Positions 44,774-54,378 of a DNA stretch of 64,000 bases are shown here, in pieces (position 1 is the first letter of the stretch; each line of letters starts with the position of its first letter). Location of the stretch: assembly GCA_902526965.1 (NCBI GenBank), contig CABZMT010000002.1:62001-126000 (forward strand). Direction: 5' to 3'. Source of the stretch: an uncultured Alphaproteobacteria bacterium. GTDB lineage: Bacteria; Pseudomonadota; Alphaproteobacteria; HIMB59. Under the pieces are notes generated by a model. It did not search any database. It saw nothing but the letters and a program-made list of their open reading frames with translations, and was not told the origin of the DNA. The position numbers and the translations under genes were made by a program.

Positions 44774-45589
44774 ATGTATGAACTAAGCTTTACCTCGTTA
44801 CTCGCACTTTGTATGGTTTCTTTCATAGGCGTTCCCCACGGCTCTTTTGATGGTGCTGTTGCAGCTTTATTAGGATACAAGACAAGAAAAGATTTTTTTA
44901 TTTTTGTTATCTTATATTTGATTATATCTGCGTCTGTAATTGTGTTTTGGATTTTCTTTCCAGTGGTCACTTTATTTATATTCATTTTTATGAGCGTAAT
45001 TCATTTTGGATTATGTGATTGGTCTTATTTAGAATTAGGAAAATATAAGTGGTCAATATCGATAACCCATGGTTTAAATATTGTATTTGGGATTATTTTT
45101 TTTCACACAAGTGAAACGTTTGAAATATTTGCTTTTTTATCTAATTCATCTTTTATCCACCTTCAAAACTATCTTTTCATAGCATATTTTTTCTACTTCA
45201 TTCTATTACTAAGATATAGTTACTTAGCATTCATTGTGCCAAGATTAAGATGGGGTCTTTTGGAAATGATTATTGTATTACTGATTGTTTTTTTGACTGA
45301 ACCACTTGTTGGCTTCTCAATTTATTTTTGTTTTATTCATACATTTAAACACGTTAAATCAATACTTAAAGATACATCAAAACACTTATCCAATAATAAT
45401 TTTGTAAGCATAACCACTATCTCTTTTACTCTACTAACATGGATTGGGGGGAGCTTTGCAATAGTCTATCTTTATAATAATTATTCTTTTGATGAGTCGT
45501 TTATAAAAACTTTGTTTATTGGATTAGCTGCTCTAACCCTTCCTCATATGACTTTAGTGGATGTTTTTTATAGAAGAAAATTTAATTAA
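44774..45589 (+). CDS. blh: Beta-carotene 15,15'-dioxygenase, Brp/Blh family
   Basis: Blh cleaves beta-carotene to two molecules of retinal, the proteorhodopsin chromophore. It is a multi-pass membrane protein (about seven or eight hydrophobic segments in 271 residues) with the conserved metal-binding histidines in GVPHGSFDG (His22), VIHFGLCDW, FIHTFKHVKS and LPHMTLVDVFY. It is the last gene of the crtIBY-blh operon. Its end overlaps that of the convergent ispH by eight bases. Confidence 0.93.
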   Translation: MYELSFTSLLALCMVSFIGVPHGSFDGAVAALLGYKTRKDFFIFVILYLIISASVIVFWIFFPVVTLFIFIFMSVIHFGLCDWSYLELGKYKWSISITHGLNIVFGIIFFHTSETFEIFAFLSNSSFIHLQNYLFIAYFFYFILLLRYSYLAFIVPRLRWGLLEMIIVLLIVFLTEPLVGFSIYFCFIHTFKHVKSILKDTSKHLSNNNFVSITTISFTLLTWIGGSFAIVYLYNNYSFDESFIKTLFIGLAALTLPHMTLVDVFYRRKFN

Positions 45590-46520
45590 GAAAATTAGGT
45601 ATTTTAAAGGTTATGTTTTCATCTTCTTTAAAATTTAAAACTTCGATTGCATAAACCTTTTTAATTTGATCAATGAACATATTTAATTGCTCTTCTGGAG
45701 CGGAGGCGCTAGCCGTCAGACCTATTGTATTGAATTCTGCTAAGGTTGAGTAATCAAAGTCATTTATATTTTCTATTAATTCACTATATTTGCAGCCAAA
45801 TCTTTTAGCAGTCTCAACCAACCTAATTGAATTTGAACTATTGTGCGCCCCGATCACAAAAAAAGCATCAACATTTTTAGACATCTCTTGTACAGATAAT
45901 TGCCTATTAGAAGTTGCGTAACAAATATCTGATTTTTTCGGTGCAAGGATTGAAGGGTATTTTTTTTCAAGGGCATCAACAATATCTTGTGTGTCAAATA
46001 CTGATAGCGTTGTTTGTGTTATGTAGGCAAGTTTTTGGCTTGAAGGAAAATATAACTTATCAACATCATCGATATCTTGAACTAAAGTTAAATTACTGAT
46101 GTCTTTTAATTGGCCTGCGGTTCCATCAACCTCTGGGTGGTGTTCATGACCAATCATTATTATTTTATATTCGTTGTTTTCTAACTGAATTATTTCTTTG
46201 TGAATCTTGCTAACTAATGGGCAAATGGCATCATAAAATAACAAATTATAATCTTTAGCTTTGTTGATAACTCTTTGTGCAACACCATGGGCGGAAAAAA
46301 TAACTGGTTGTTTTGTATTTTTAGGTATTTCTTCTAAGGAGTCTACAAATACAACTCCTTTCTCTCTTAAATTGTTGACAACAAACTTATTATGAACAAT
46401 TTCATGGCGAACATAAACTGGGGCTCCATATTTTGTTAGGCTTTTTTCAACCATCTCAACAGCTCTCTCAACTCCGGCACAAAAACCTCTGTGTTTAGCC
46501 GTTATAATCTTTTTAACCAC
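45582..46520 (-). CDS. ispH: 4-hydroxy-3-methylbut-2-enyl diphosphate reductase
   Basis: IspH makes IPP and DMAPP in the last step of the MEP pathway. The three cluster cysteines are in RGFCAGVERA (Cys14), YDAICPLVSK and SDICYATSNRQ, with IGHEHHPEVDGT and SASAPEEQL also conserved. At 312 residues it is full length. It lies next to the carotenoid operon and supplies the same precursor pool, though it is on the other strand. Confidence 0.96.
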   Translation of the reverse strand: MVKKIITAKHRGFCAGVERAVEMVEKSLTKYGAPVYVRHEIVHNKFVVNNLREKGVVFVDSLEEIPKNTKQPVIFSAHGVAQRVINKAKDYNLLFYDAICPLVSKIHKEIIQLENNEYKIIMIGHEHHPEVDGTAGQLKDISNLTLVQDIDDVDKLYFPSSQKLAYITQTTLSVFDTQDIVDALEKKYPSILAPKKSDICYATSNRQLSVQEMSKNVDAFFVIGAHNSSNSIRLVETAKRFGCKYSELIENINDFDYSTLAEFNTIGLTASASAPEEQLNMFIDQIKKVYAIEVLNFKEDENITFKIPNFLN

Positions 46521-46552
46521 GGTACATAGTTATCATATTATTATTAAATAAA

Positions 46553-49500
46553 TTATTTTATAATTAATAAAAGTTGCTGGGCTTCAATATTTTCGCCAGC
46601 TTTTACGCAAAGTCTCTCTACGGTTCCAGGTTGGTCGGCGTAAATAACAGTTTCCATTTTCATCGCCTCGATAGTGCATAATTTAGCACCCTTGGGTACT
46701 TTTATTCCTTCTGTGACGGCAACATCTACAAGCAAGCCTGGAATTGGTGCTGCCACATGATCCTTGTTACTTGGGTCTGCAGTTTCTTTAGCTAAATCGT
46801 CTACTGCTATAGAATTGTCTTTAATGTCAACTGATCTAGCTTGACCATTTAATTCAAAATAAACTGTTCTAAAACCTTTTTCGTTGGGTTCACTTAGAGT
46901 GAAGTATCTAATGATTAATGTTTTTCCGGGTTCAATAGAAACATATATTTCTTCATCCGTATTCATACCAAAAAAGTAATTTGAAGTTGGAATAACACTA
47001 GTGTTGCCAAATTTCTTTTTATGTTTCATATACTCATCAAAAACGTCAGGAAAAAATATTTGTGAAATTGTATCTTTCTCAGAAATAATCTCATTGTAGT
47101 TTTTCTCTAATTCTTTAGTTCTGTTTTTAATCTTTAAAAAAGGGAGTTTTGAACCAAATCTATAATTAATTGGTTTTTTTCCTTTTAAGATTTTCTTTTG
47201 GAGTACTTTTGGAAACCCTTTGTATGGTTGACCCAATCGACCACTAAAAAACTCAATTACTGATGCAGGAAAACCAACATCTTTTTTTGGGTCTAAGACA
47301 TCTTTAATTTGAATATTATTTGCCAACATATAAATTGCCATGTCACCAACAACTTTAGATATAGGTGTAACCTTAATAACATCTCCAAATATTTTATTTA
47401 CCTCCGCATACATTGATGCTAATTCTGGCCATCTCTCATCAGTAATGCCCATTGATCTTGCTTGCTCTCTTAAATTTGTATATTGCCCACCTGGCATCTG
47501 ATGTAAATATACCTCAGACATACTAGTTCGAGTTTTACTTTCGAAAGGCTGGTATTGCTTTCTAACACCTTCCCAATAATTTGCTGCAGTCCTAACAACA
47601 GCAGAAGATATTTTTGGGTCTCTGCTGTTTCCATCAAGTGATTCAAGAACTGCGCCGAAGCTAGGTTGTGAGGTAAAACCAGACCAAGAGTCAATTGCTA
47701 CATCAACTATATCCACTCCAGCATCAGAGGCATTAAGCAACGTCGCAACACCGTTTCCACTTGTATCGTGTGTATGGAAATGAATTGGGATTTTTATGTT
47801 TTTCTTTAATTCTTTAAATAAGATTTTTGCCGCCTTGGGCTTACATAAGCCTGCCATATCTTTAATAGCAAGGAAATGAACTCCCATTTTCTCAAGCTTT
47901 TGGGCCATTTTTAAATAATATTCAAGTGTATATTTTTTTTCTGCAGGTGAAGATAGATCACCAGAATAACAAATAGAAGCTTCACAAATTTTTCCGGATT
48001 TTAAAACTTCATCAATAGACACTCTCATATTTTCTATCCAGTTTAATGCATCAAATATTCTAAAAACATCAATCCCTGACTGAGCAGAAAGCTGAATAAA
48101 CCTTCTTAAAACATTATCTGGATAGTTTGTATATCCAAGTGCGTTAGACCCTCTAAATAACATTTGTAGTAATGCGGATGGCATTTGCTCACGTAATTTT
48201 TCTAAACGTTCCCACGGATCCTCTTTTAAGAATCTTAATGCAACATCAAAAGTCGCCCCACCCCAGCATTCTAATGAAAATAAATTCTTAAGTCTTTCTT
48301 CGTATAAATCGGTTATGCCTAACATGTCTTGAGTTCTCATTCGAGTTGCTATCAAAGACTGATGGGCATCTCTAAAAGTAGTGTCTGTGATTAGTAATTG
48401 TTTTTCTTTTAATACAGCATGAGCAACAGCAGATGGACCTTCAGCATCTAAAATTTGTTTATATGTATTATTTACTGTCTCTTGTGCTTTTTTTGATCTA
48501 GAAATTCCGTAGTCAGAGAGTTTTGCCGGTGTGGTCTCTCTTAATCGTGGTCTGTTAGCAACTTCTGGATTGCCATTGACAATAACTTCTGCCAAAAAAT
48601 TTAATGTCTTAGTGGCTCTATCTTTTCGACCAGAGAATTGAAATAAACTTTTTTCGCTATCTATAAATTTTGTATGGTATTTAAAGATGTCGAAGCCTTC
48701 GTGATTAATTAGCTTTAATAAAAAAGGTATGTTTGTTTTTACACCTCTGACTCGAAACTCACTTAAAGCTCTGTTCATTCTTCTCTTTGCTTCAATAGGA
48801 GTTTGACCTTTCGCAGTAACTTTCACCAAAAGAGAGTCATAATATGGTGTAATAATCGTACCTGTTGATGCGGTTCCAGCATCAAGCCTTATTCCAAGAC
48901 CACTCGCAGATCTATAAACATTAATTTTTCCATAATCTGGTGCAAAATCATTGGCTGCATCCTCCGTTGTAACTCGTGATTGGATGGCGTGACCTTTCAT
49001 GTGTATATTTTCTTGAAGTGGTACACCACATATATTATCACCAATTTTAGCACCAGCTGCTAAAAGAAACTGGGCTTTAACTATATCAATACCTGTTATT
49101 TCTTCTGTTACTGTATGTTCAACTTGAACTCTTGGGTTAACTTCAATGAAGAAAAAGTCTCTAGATTTAGCATCCATTAAAAACTCTACTGTTCCAGCAC
49201 ATGAATATTTAACTTGTTTTCCAATTCTCACACCTGCTTCACAAATTGCATTTCTCTCTTTAACTGACAAGTAGGCAGCAGGAGCTCTTTCAACTACTTT
49301 TTGATGACGCCTTTGAAGAGAACAGTCTCTCTCAAAAAGATGAACTATGTTTCCATGAGTATCTCCAATTATTTGGACCTCAACATGAAACGCTTTTTCG
49401 ATGAGTTTTTCAAAAAATACATCGTCTTTTCCAAAAGCACTTTTAGCTTCTCTTCTAGCGGTATTAATGTAATTTTCTAATTCTGTTTCTTTTTTAATAA

Positions 49501-50017
49501 CTCGCATCCCGCGACCGCCACCACCCCAAGATGCTTTGAGCATAATTGGATAGCCAATTTTTTTTGCAAGGTCTTTACATTTTTTTAAATCTTTTGGTAA
49601 AGGTCCTGTGGAAGGTATGGTTGGAACTTTGGCTTTACCGGCAGTTTTTTTTGCTTCAACTTTATTTCCGAGGGATCGCATAATATTTGGAGAGGGACCA
49701 ACAAAAATTATATTGTGCTTTGCACATTCATCAGCAAATTCTGGGTTTTCAGATAAAAAGCCATAGCCAGGGTGTATGGCATCACTGCCTGAGTTAACTG
49801 CAATTTGTACGATTCCTTTGTAGTCCAAGTATGCTTGTATAGGTCCTAATCCTGAACCAACGAGATAACTTTCATCTGTTTTAAAGCGATGTAATGCAAA
49901 ACGATCTTCGTAAGAGTAAATGGATACTGTTTTAAAGCCTAATTCTGTTGCAGCACGAGATATCCTAATTGCGATTTCACTTCTATTGGCAATTAATATT
50001 TTCTTAATTTGTCTCAT
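46553..50017 (-). CDS. pyc: Pyruvate carboxylase
   Basis: Pyc converts pyruvate and bicarbonate to oxaloacetate, an anaplerotic step. The single 1154-residue chain has a biotin carboxylase domain (about 1-450; IHPGYGFLSENPEFA, GGGGRGM, FIEVNPRVQVEHTVTE), a carboxyltransferase domain (about 530-1000; LLITDTTFRDAHQSL, FHTHDTSGNG) and a C-terminal biotinyl domain with biotin-Lys1120 in EAMKMET. Proteorhodopsin bacteria are thought to use such anaplerosis in light, but no regulatory link is seen here. It begins 63 bases from nth. Confidence 0.97.
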   Translation of the reverse strand: MRQIKKILIANRSEIAIRISRAATELGFKTVSIYSYEDRFALHRFKTDESYLVGSGLGPIQAYLDYKGIVQIAVNSGSDAIHPGYGFLSENPEFADECAKHNIIFVGPSPNIMRSLGNKVEAKKTAGKAKVPTIPSTGPLPKDLKKCKDLAKKIGYPIMLKASWGGGGRGMRVIKKETELENYINTARREAKSAFGKDDVFFEKLIEKAFHVEVQIIGDTHGNIVHLFERDCSLQRRHQKVVERAPAAYLSVKERNAICEAGVRIGKQVKYSCAGTVEFLMDAKSRDFFFIEVNPRVQVEHTVTEEITGIDIVKAQFLLAAGAKIGDNICGVPLQENIHMKGHAIQSRVTTEDAANDFAPDYGKINVYRSASGLGIRLDAGTASTGTIITPYYDSLLVKVTAKGQTPIEAKRRMNRALSEFRVRGVKTNIPFLLKLINHEGFDIFKYHTKFIDSEKSLFQFSGRKDRATKTLNFLAEVIVNGNPEVANRPRLRETTPAKLSDYGISRSKKAQETVNNTYKQILDAEGPSAVAHAVLKEKQLLITDTTFRDAHQSLIATRMRTQDMLGITDLYEERLKNLFSLECWGGATFDVALRFLKEDPWERLEKLREQMPSALLQMLFRGSNALGYTNYPDNVLRRFIQLSAQSGIDVFRIFDALNWIENMRVSIDEVLKSGKICEASICYSGDLSSPAEKKYTLEYYLKMAQKLEKMGVHFLAIKDMAGLCKPKAAKILFKELKKNIKIPIHFHTHDTSGNGVATLLNASDAGVDIVDVAIDSWSGFTSQPSFGAVLESLDGNSRDPKISSAVVRTAANYWEGVRKQYQPFESKTRTSMSEVYLHQMPGGQYTNLREQARSMGITDERWPELASMYAEVNKIFGDVIKVTPISKVVGDMAIYMLANNIQIKDVLDPKKDVGFPASVIEFFSGRLGQPYKGFPKVLQKKILKGKKPINYRFGSKLPFLKIKNRTKELEKNYNEIISEKDTISQIFFPDVFDEYMKHKKKFGNTSVIPTSNYFFGMNTDEEIYVSIEPGKTLIIRYFTLSEPNEKGFRTVYFELNGQARSVDIKDNSIAVDDLAKETADPSNKDHVAAPIPGLLVDVAVTEGIKVPKGAKLCTIEAMKMETVIYADQPGTVERLCVKAGENIEAQQLLLIIK

Positions 50018-50080
50018 AATGGTAAATAAAGTTATTTTTATACATTATTCTATTTTTTTTCATAGATAATCTGGTTGAAA

Positions 50081-50734
50081 TTAGGGTTTTTTTACTTTGA
50101 TAGCCTTTGTTCTTTTTGGATAGCAATCTTTGCAAATTTTGCATTCAATTCCGAAGCAGCTTCTTGCTTTGCAGAATTCTCTTCCATAGAAAATCATTTG
50201 TAAATGAAGTCTATTCCAAGTCGCTTCTGGAAATAATTTTTTTATATCCATTTCAGTTTGAACGACATTTTTTCCATTAGTTAAGCCCCACCTTTGTGCT
50301 AAACGGTGTATGTGCGTATCAACAGGAAACGCAGGATGACCAAAGCCTTGGGACATCACAACACTTGCTGTTTTATGACCGACTCCCGGTAAATTCTCTA
50401 AATCTTCAAAAGTCTCTGGAACCCTACCATTATATTTTTTAATTAAAATTTTTGAGAGTTTAGAAATCGCCTTTGATTTTTTAGGTGCAAGTCCACATGG
50501 TTTGATAATTTTATAAATTTTATTTACAGGCACCTTTGCCATATCATGAGGATTATTTGCCATTTTAAACAATAAAGGTGTAACCCTGTTAACGCGTTCA
50601 TCCGTGCACTGCGCACTTAACAGTACTGCTATTAAAAGCTCATAAATGTTCTGATGTTTCAGTGGAATTGGGATCTTTGGATAGAATTTATTCAAATTAC
50701 CCAAAACGACGTTTGCTCTTTCTTGTTTTTTCAT
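50081..50734 (-). CDS. nth: Endonuclease III (DNA glycosylase/AP lyase)
   Basis: Nth removes oxidised pyrimidines. The helix-hairpin-helix motif LPGVGHKTASVV carries catalytic Lys121, and FPVDTHIHRLA carries Asp139. The C-terminal iron-sulfur region has Cys188, 193, 198, 201 and 204, a spacing (X4, X4, X2, X2) different from the classic C-X6-C-X2-C-X5-C, so the cluster loop is remodelled. At 217 residues it is normal. It is divergent from a DUF2244 gene, a pairing seen in other alphaproteobacteria. Confidence 0.94.
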   Translation of the reverse strand: MKKQERANVVLGNLNKFYPKIPIPLKHQNIYELLIAVLLSAQCTDERVNRVTPLLFKMANNPHDMAKVPVNKIYKIIKPCGLAPKKSKAISKLSKILIKKYNGRVPETFEDLENLPGVGHKTASVVMSQGFGHPAFPVDTHIHRLAQRWGLTNGKNVVQTEMDIKKLFPEATWNRLHLQMIFYGREFCKARSCFGIECKICKDCYPKRTKAIKVKKP

Positions 50735-50798
50735 ATTATTGTTGGTGTGCTATTAAATCTATTATAAATATAAATATAATTTTATAAATTGATAGAAT

Positions 50799-51233
50799 AT
50801 GACAAGAAAACTGCACTTAAAACCAAATAGAAGTTTAACTAACCTTCAAATATTGTTTTTCTTACTAATTACAGGTTTTTTAATTATTTTTATTGGAGGA
50901 AGATTTTTACTTGTTGGGGCTTGGCCCATAATAATCTTTGGTCTAGTTGAATTTTCTATTTTGGTTATTTGCACTATTTATTTTGTTAGGAGTTTGAAAA
51001 AAACTGAAAAAATTTCTTTGGAATCAAAATCTATGCAATTAGAACGGCTTGATGGTGATGAAATTGTTGAACAGAATAGTTATAATCTTAATTGGTTGAA
51101 AATAAAAAATGAAAAAAATTCCTTGAGTGTTAACTATTCTGGTAAGAAAAAATTATTTGCTAGTTTTTTAAGTGAGGATAGAAGAAAAAAATTAAAAAGA
51201 ATAATTGAAAAGTACAGTTCCTCGTCTAGCTGA
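50799..51233 (+). CDS. DUF2244 membrane protein
   Basis: The 144 residues begin LHLKPNRSLTN, the DUF2244 signature, then two transmembrane helices (about 18-36 and 40-66, with GAWPIIIFGLVE between), and a cytosolic C-terminal part. The function of the family is unknown. It is a frequent neighbour of nth in alphaproteobacteria. The end overlaps that of the convergent dapB by eight bases. Confidence 0.85.
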   Translation: MTRKLHLKPNRSLTNLQILFFLLITGFLIIFIGGRFLLVGAWPIIIFGLVEFSILVICTIYFVRSLKKTEKISLESKSMQLERLDGDEIVEQNSYNLNWLKIKNEKNSLSVNYSGKKKLFASFLSEDRRKKLKRIIEKYSSSSS

Positions 51234-52005
51234 TCATGTCTTTAAAAGAATAAAAACCATTTTCCTGCGCAGAAAGCCAAACTGCCACCTCAATGGCACC
51301 ATCGGAAAAAATTTTTCTATTATAGGCCTTGTGTGTTAATTCTACAGACTCATTATCGCCGTGAAATATAACTGTATGTTCCCCTGGTATATTCCCTCCT
51401 CTTATTGATGAAAATCCAATTTCATTTTCTTTTCTTTGGCCCTCTTGGTCTTGACGTTTAAAATTAAAATTTGATTTGGATAGCCCAAGCACTGCTGCAA
51501 TCTCTTCACCAAGCTTTAAAGCTGTTCCACTAGGAGCATCCTTTTTATGTCGGTGATGTGTCTCAATTATTTCTATATCAAAATCTTTTAAATGTTTTGC
51601 GGCTTTTCTTGCAATTTCAAAAAATGTATTTACACCGTAACTCATGTTTGGTGCATAGAAGATTTTAGTTGAATTACTTGATTGCTTTAAAAGATTGAAA
51701 TGACTTTCATCTAAGCCCGTTGTACCAACTACTAAACCAGTGTTATTAGAAACGGCGGCTTCTGTAAAATTAAATAAGGCTTTAGGTGACGTGAAATCTA
51801 TTACTATATCTGCTGTTTTAAAAGACTCTTCTCTTGTGGTAATGATATTTTCTGGAATTTGATACTTGGATATAAAGTTAGTGTCAATATCCTTGACATC
51901 AAATACACCAATAAGTTCAACATTTGTATTTGAAATCGCTGAACTAATAAGATTATTTCCCATTCTTCCTAATGCTCCAGCAATAGCTACTTTTACTTTA
52001 GACAT
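51226..52005 (-). CDS. dapB: 4-hydroxy-tetrahydrodipicolinate reductase
   Basis: DapB catalyses the second step of the lysine/diaminopimelate branch with NAD(P)H. The nucleotide motif is VAIAGALGRMG (about 5-15), and the signature IETHHRHKKDAPSGTALKLGE contains the catalytic His and Lys. At 259 residues it is full length. It is convergent with the DUF2244 gene and divergent from a small membrane protein. Confidence 0.96.
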   Translation of the reverse strand: MSKVKVAIAGALGRMGNNLISSAISNTNVELIGVFDVKDIDTNFISKYQIPENIITTREESFKTADIVIDFTSPKALFNFTEAAVSNNTGLVVGTTGLDESHFNLLKQSSNSTKIFYAPNMSYGVNTFFEIARKAAKHLKDFDIEIIETHHRHKKDAPSGTALKLGEEIAAVLGLSKSNFNFKRQDQEGQRKENEIGFSSIRGGNIPGEHTVIFHGDNESVELTHKAYNRKIFSDGAIEVAVWLSAQENGFYSFKDMIS

Positions 52006-52080
52006 GATTAAGTCTTGTTATACCTAAATAAGCCAATATGGAATAGCAAAATTATTAAATATTATGCTAAAATTAATAAC

Positions 52081-52251
52081 ATGATCAGACTTCTACTCAT
52101 TCTTTTAATTTTACTATTGGTAAGTTTGTTATTATTTAATAAGAAATTTAGGGAGGCTTTTACAATATCAGTAATACCTCTAGTGTTGCTGGTCGTAGGA
52201 CTTATTGGATATATGATTTACTATATGTTCAGCACTAACTATTTTTCATAG
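52081..52251 (+). CDS. Small membrane protein of unknown function (2 TM)
   Basis: I chose ATG 52081, giving a 56-residue protein (MIRLLLILLILLLVSLLLFN ...) with two hydrophobic helices (about 2-17 and 27-49) joined by a basic turn (NKKFREAF). The frame is open upstream to a TTG at 52015, but that region looks non-coding. The family is not recognised. Confidence 0.55.
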   Translation: MIRLLLILLILLLVSLLLFNKKFREAFTISVIPLVLLVVGLIGYMIYYMFSTNYFS

Positions 52252-52269
52252 TTATATTTGTAGTAAGTA

Positions 52270-52662
52270 TTATATGCCTTGCTCGGTTTTAAAACCGAGG
52301 TTTACCCAATCGATCAATCCTTTGTCCATTTCATAAATAGTGCCTTGATATCCTTGTGCAACTAAATTGTCCGCTACCTTTTTAGAGGTTATGCCTGCAG
52401 TGCAATGAATAATAATGTCCTTGTTATCAGGATTTATGGAATTAATCTTTTCAACGGTTATTTCTTTAAAAGGAATATTGTGTGAATTCTCTATTCTTAT
52501 CTTATTGTATTCATATGGATATCTGACATCAATAACTATCGCTCCTTCTTGAATTCTTTTTAAAGTTTCTTCTGTGTCTATCGGTATGTATTTCATTAGC
52601 TTATTATCTGCAAATAATAAATGAGTTGATAGAAAAAAAAATAAAAAAAAATATTTTAACAT
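52270..52662 (-). CDS. Periplasmic single-domain rhodanese
   Basis: The 130-residue product has a signal peptide (MLKYFFLFFFLSTHLLFA) and one rhodanese domain with active-site Cys87 in IIHCTAGITSKK and the VIDVRYPYEYNKIRI strand. Rhodanese-type proteins transfer or carry sulfane sulfur. I start at the ATG at 52662; the frame is open to 52743 but that part lies inside the cytochrome gene. It directly follows that cytochrome gene, so a shared periplasmic redox role is possible. Confidence 0.85.
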   Translation of the reverse strand: MLKYFFLFFFLSTHLLFADNKLMKYIPIDTEETLKRIQEGAIVIDVRYPYEYNKIRIENSHNIPFKEITVEKINSINPDNKDIIIHCTAGITSKKVADNLVAQGYQGTIYEMDKGLIDWVNLGFKTEQGI

Positions 52663-52666
52663 GCGG

Positions 52667-53080
52667 TTAATCTTTAAAACGGGAGTGACAACTTTTGCAG
52701 CTCCCAAATAAGTTTTGATGATATTGTTGTACTTCGTCAACATTACCCTCCAGTGCTGCTAACTTAGCGAATGCTGCATTGTCCTCTGTTTCTTTTGCAA
52801 TTTGATTAAATAAGTCTCTATTATCAATAATGTCTGTACTTGCTTTGGACTTACCGCCAAATGAATCGTCAGGAAATAAAGTTGGGTAGACTTTCATAAT
52901 TTCTTCAATTTCTTCATAAATACTTGCAAGGTCATCATTGATAACTGAGTCCCTAATGAGGTTATTTGCGGCTCTCATAAGTTTATTATAATCTCTCATC
53001 GATTCTTGTCTGTCTGCAACAGGGTTTGCGCTCAAAAGTGAAGTGGAAAAAAGTAATAAAGCTAGGGAGAGTTTGATCAT
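52667..53080 (-). CDS. Class II cytochrome c (c'/c-556 type)
   Basis: The 137-residue periplasmic protein has a signal peptide (to about residue 18), a four-helix bundle and the C-terminal heme motif CKSCH (Cys128, Cys131, His132), characteristic of class II cytochromes c. An N-terminal Met28 in RQESMRDY could be the sixth heme ligand, pointing to the c-556 group. The partner is unknown. The next gene downstream, four bases away, is a periplasmic rhodanese. Confidence 0.9.
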   Translation of the reverse strand: MIKLSLALLLFSTSLLSANPVADRQESMRDYNKLMRAANNLIRDSVINDDLASIYEEIEEIMKVYPTLFPDDSFGGKSKASTDIIDNRDLFNQIAKETEDNAAFAKLAALEGNVDEVQQYHQNLFGSCKSCHSRFKD

Positions 53081-53119
53081 GTTTAATTAAGACATATATA
53101 TAAGCTATTAACAAGGTTA

Positions 53120-53725
53120 TTAATAATTAGACGCTAGATCGTTAAATATTAGCTTACCATTATCTAAAATTATTAAGTTGTCAGCCAATTTTTTAATGTA
53201 ATCCATATCATGTAACGTCATGATAATTGTTTTAGATTTGCTTAAATCAGATAATTTCTCGAAAAATTTTTCTTCGCTTTCTATGTCTAAGTTTTGATTT
53301 GGCTCATCCATAATTAATATATCTTGCTCGAAGCTCATAAGCCTAGAAATGAAAACTTTTTGCTTTTCTCCCTCAGATAAACTATCAAATTTATTTGCTT
53401 TTAATTTTCTTAAATTAAATAGATTATAAAAAGTTCTGTCAATTTTTGTTTTTTTGATACTATTCAAAAGCAAAAAATTTTCCTCTAAACTCTTATTCAA
53501 CGAAAGAGATCGTTGAAATAACATGGGTACAGGCTTTTCATATTGTGATTTTATAGAGCCCTTACTTGGGACAATTAGACGATTTAAAATTTTTAATAGT
53601 GTACTTTTACCTGACCCATTCTTTCCAGAAATAACAGTAATTTTATTTTTTTGGATACTAATATTTATATTATTCAGTATTTTTTTTTGATCAGTAGTAT
53701 ATGAAAGATTATAAGCGCTAATCAT
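53120..53725 (-). CDS. tupC: ABC transporter ATP-binding protein (tungstate/molybdate type)
   Basis: The 201-residue ATPase has Walker A SGKNGSGKST (about 33-42), a signature LSEGEKQK (variant of LSGGQ) and Walker B ILIMDEPNQNLD. Its permease and binding-protein neighbours resemble TupB and TupA of tungstate uptake. It is shorter than usual (about 230-350), lacking a C-terminal regulatory domain. It overlaps the permease gene by eight bases. Confidence 0.82.
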   Translation of the reverse strand: MISAYNLSYTTDQKKILNNINISIQKNKITVISGKNGSGKSTLLKILNRLIVPSKGSIKSQYEKPVPMLFQRSLSLNKSLEENFLLLNSIKKTKIDRTFYNLFNLRKLKANKFDSLSEGEKQKVFISRLMSFEQDILIMDEPNQNLDIESEEKFFEKLSDLSKSKTIIMTLHDMDYIKKLADNLIILDNGKLIFNDLASNY

Positions 53726-54359
53726 TTTTTAAAGTATTTAAGATAATTGATATTATTAATGTTAATGAAATTAGTATGGCTCCTAAAATAATACCTAATG
53801 AAACATTCCCTTTAGAAGTTTCTAATGCAATGGTAGCTGTCATATTTCTTGTAAAGTGATCAATGGATCCTCCCACGATAGCTGCGGCCCCATATTCACT
53901 GATGGCTCTTCCAAACCCCACTAAAATCACGGTGATGTAAATATTTAATTTATTAGATATAAGCAAGAAAATTATATCCTTTTTACTTGCCCCGTAGGAT
54001 AAGAGTTCTTCTTTGTAAATTGGGTAATCAGTTTCAATATTTTTAATAATTAAGGTAATCATAATAGGAAAAGTAATGACTATTTGAGCTAATATCATAG
54101 CCAATGGTGAATATAATATTTCCATCCAACCAAGAGGCCCAGATCTGCTAATTAATAAATAAACTAAAAGCCCGGCGCAAACAGGAGGAATGGAAGTCAT
54201 CGAGCTTAAAAAAATTACTATAGATTTTTTCAATTTGAATTGATAAATCGCTAGAATATATCCAAAAAACATTGAAAGAATAAATGATATGATTGTCGAA
54301 AATATGCTCACATAAAGTGTTATGAAAATCGCTGACTGTATTTTTTCAAAGGTTAGCAT
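53718..54359 (-). CDS. tupB: ABC transporter permease (tungstate type)
   Basis: The 213-residue inner-membrane permease has five to six transmembrane segments. SYGASKKDIIFLL is the EAA loop, and RAISEYGAAAIVGGSI is typical of the TupB/ModB-like group. It lies between the ATPase and binding-protein genes. Confidence 0.85.
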   Translation of the reverse strand: MLTFEKIQSAIFITLYVSIFSTIISFILSMFFGYILAIYQFKLKKSIVIFLSSMTSIPPVCAGLLVYLLISRSGPLGWMEILYSPLAMILAQIVITFPIMITLIIKNIETDYPIYKEELLSYGASKKDIIFLLISNKLNIYITVILVGFGRAISEYGAAAIVGGSIDHFTRNMTATIALETSKGNVSLGIILGAILISLTLIISIILNTLKND

Positions 54360-54378
54360 CTAGAAAATTAATAAAAAT

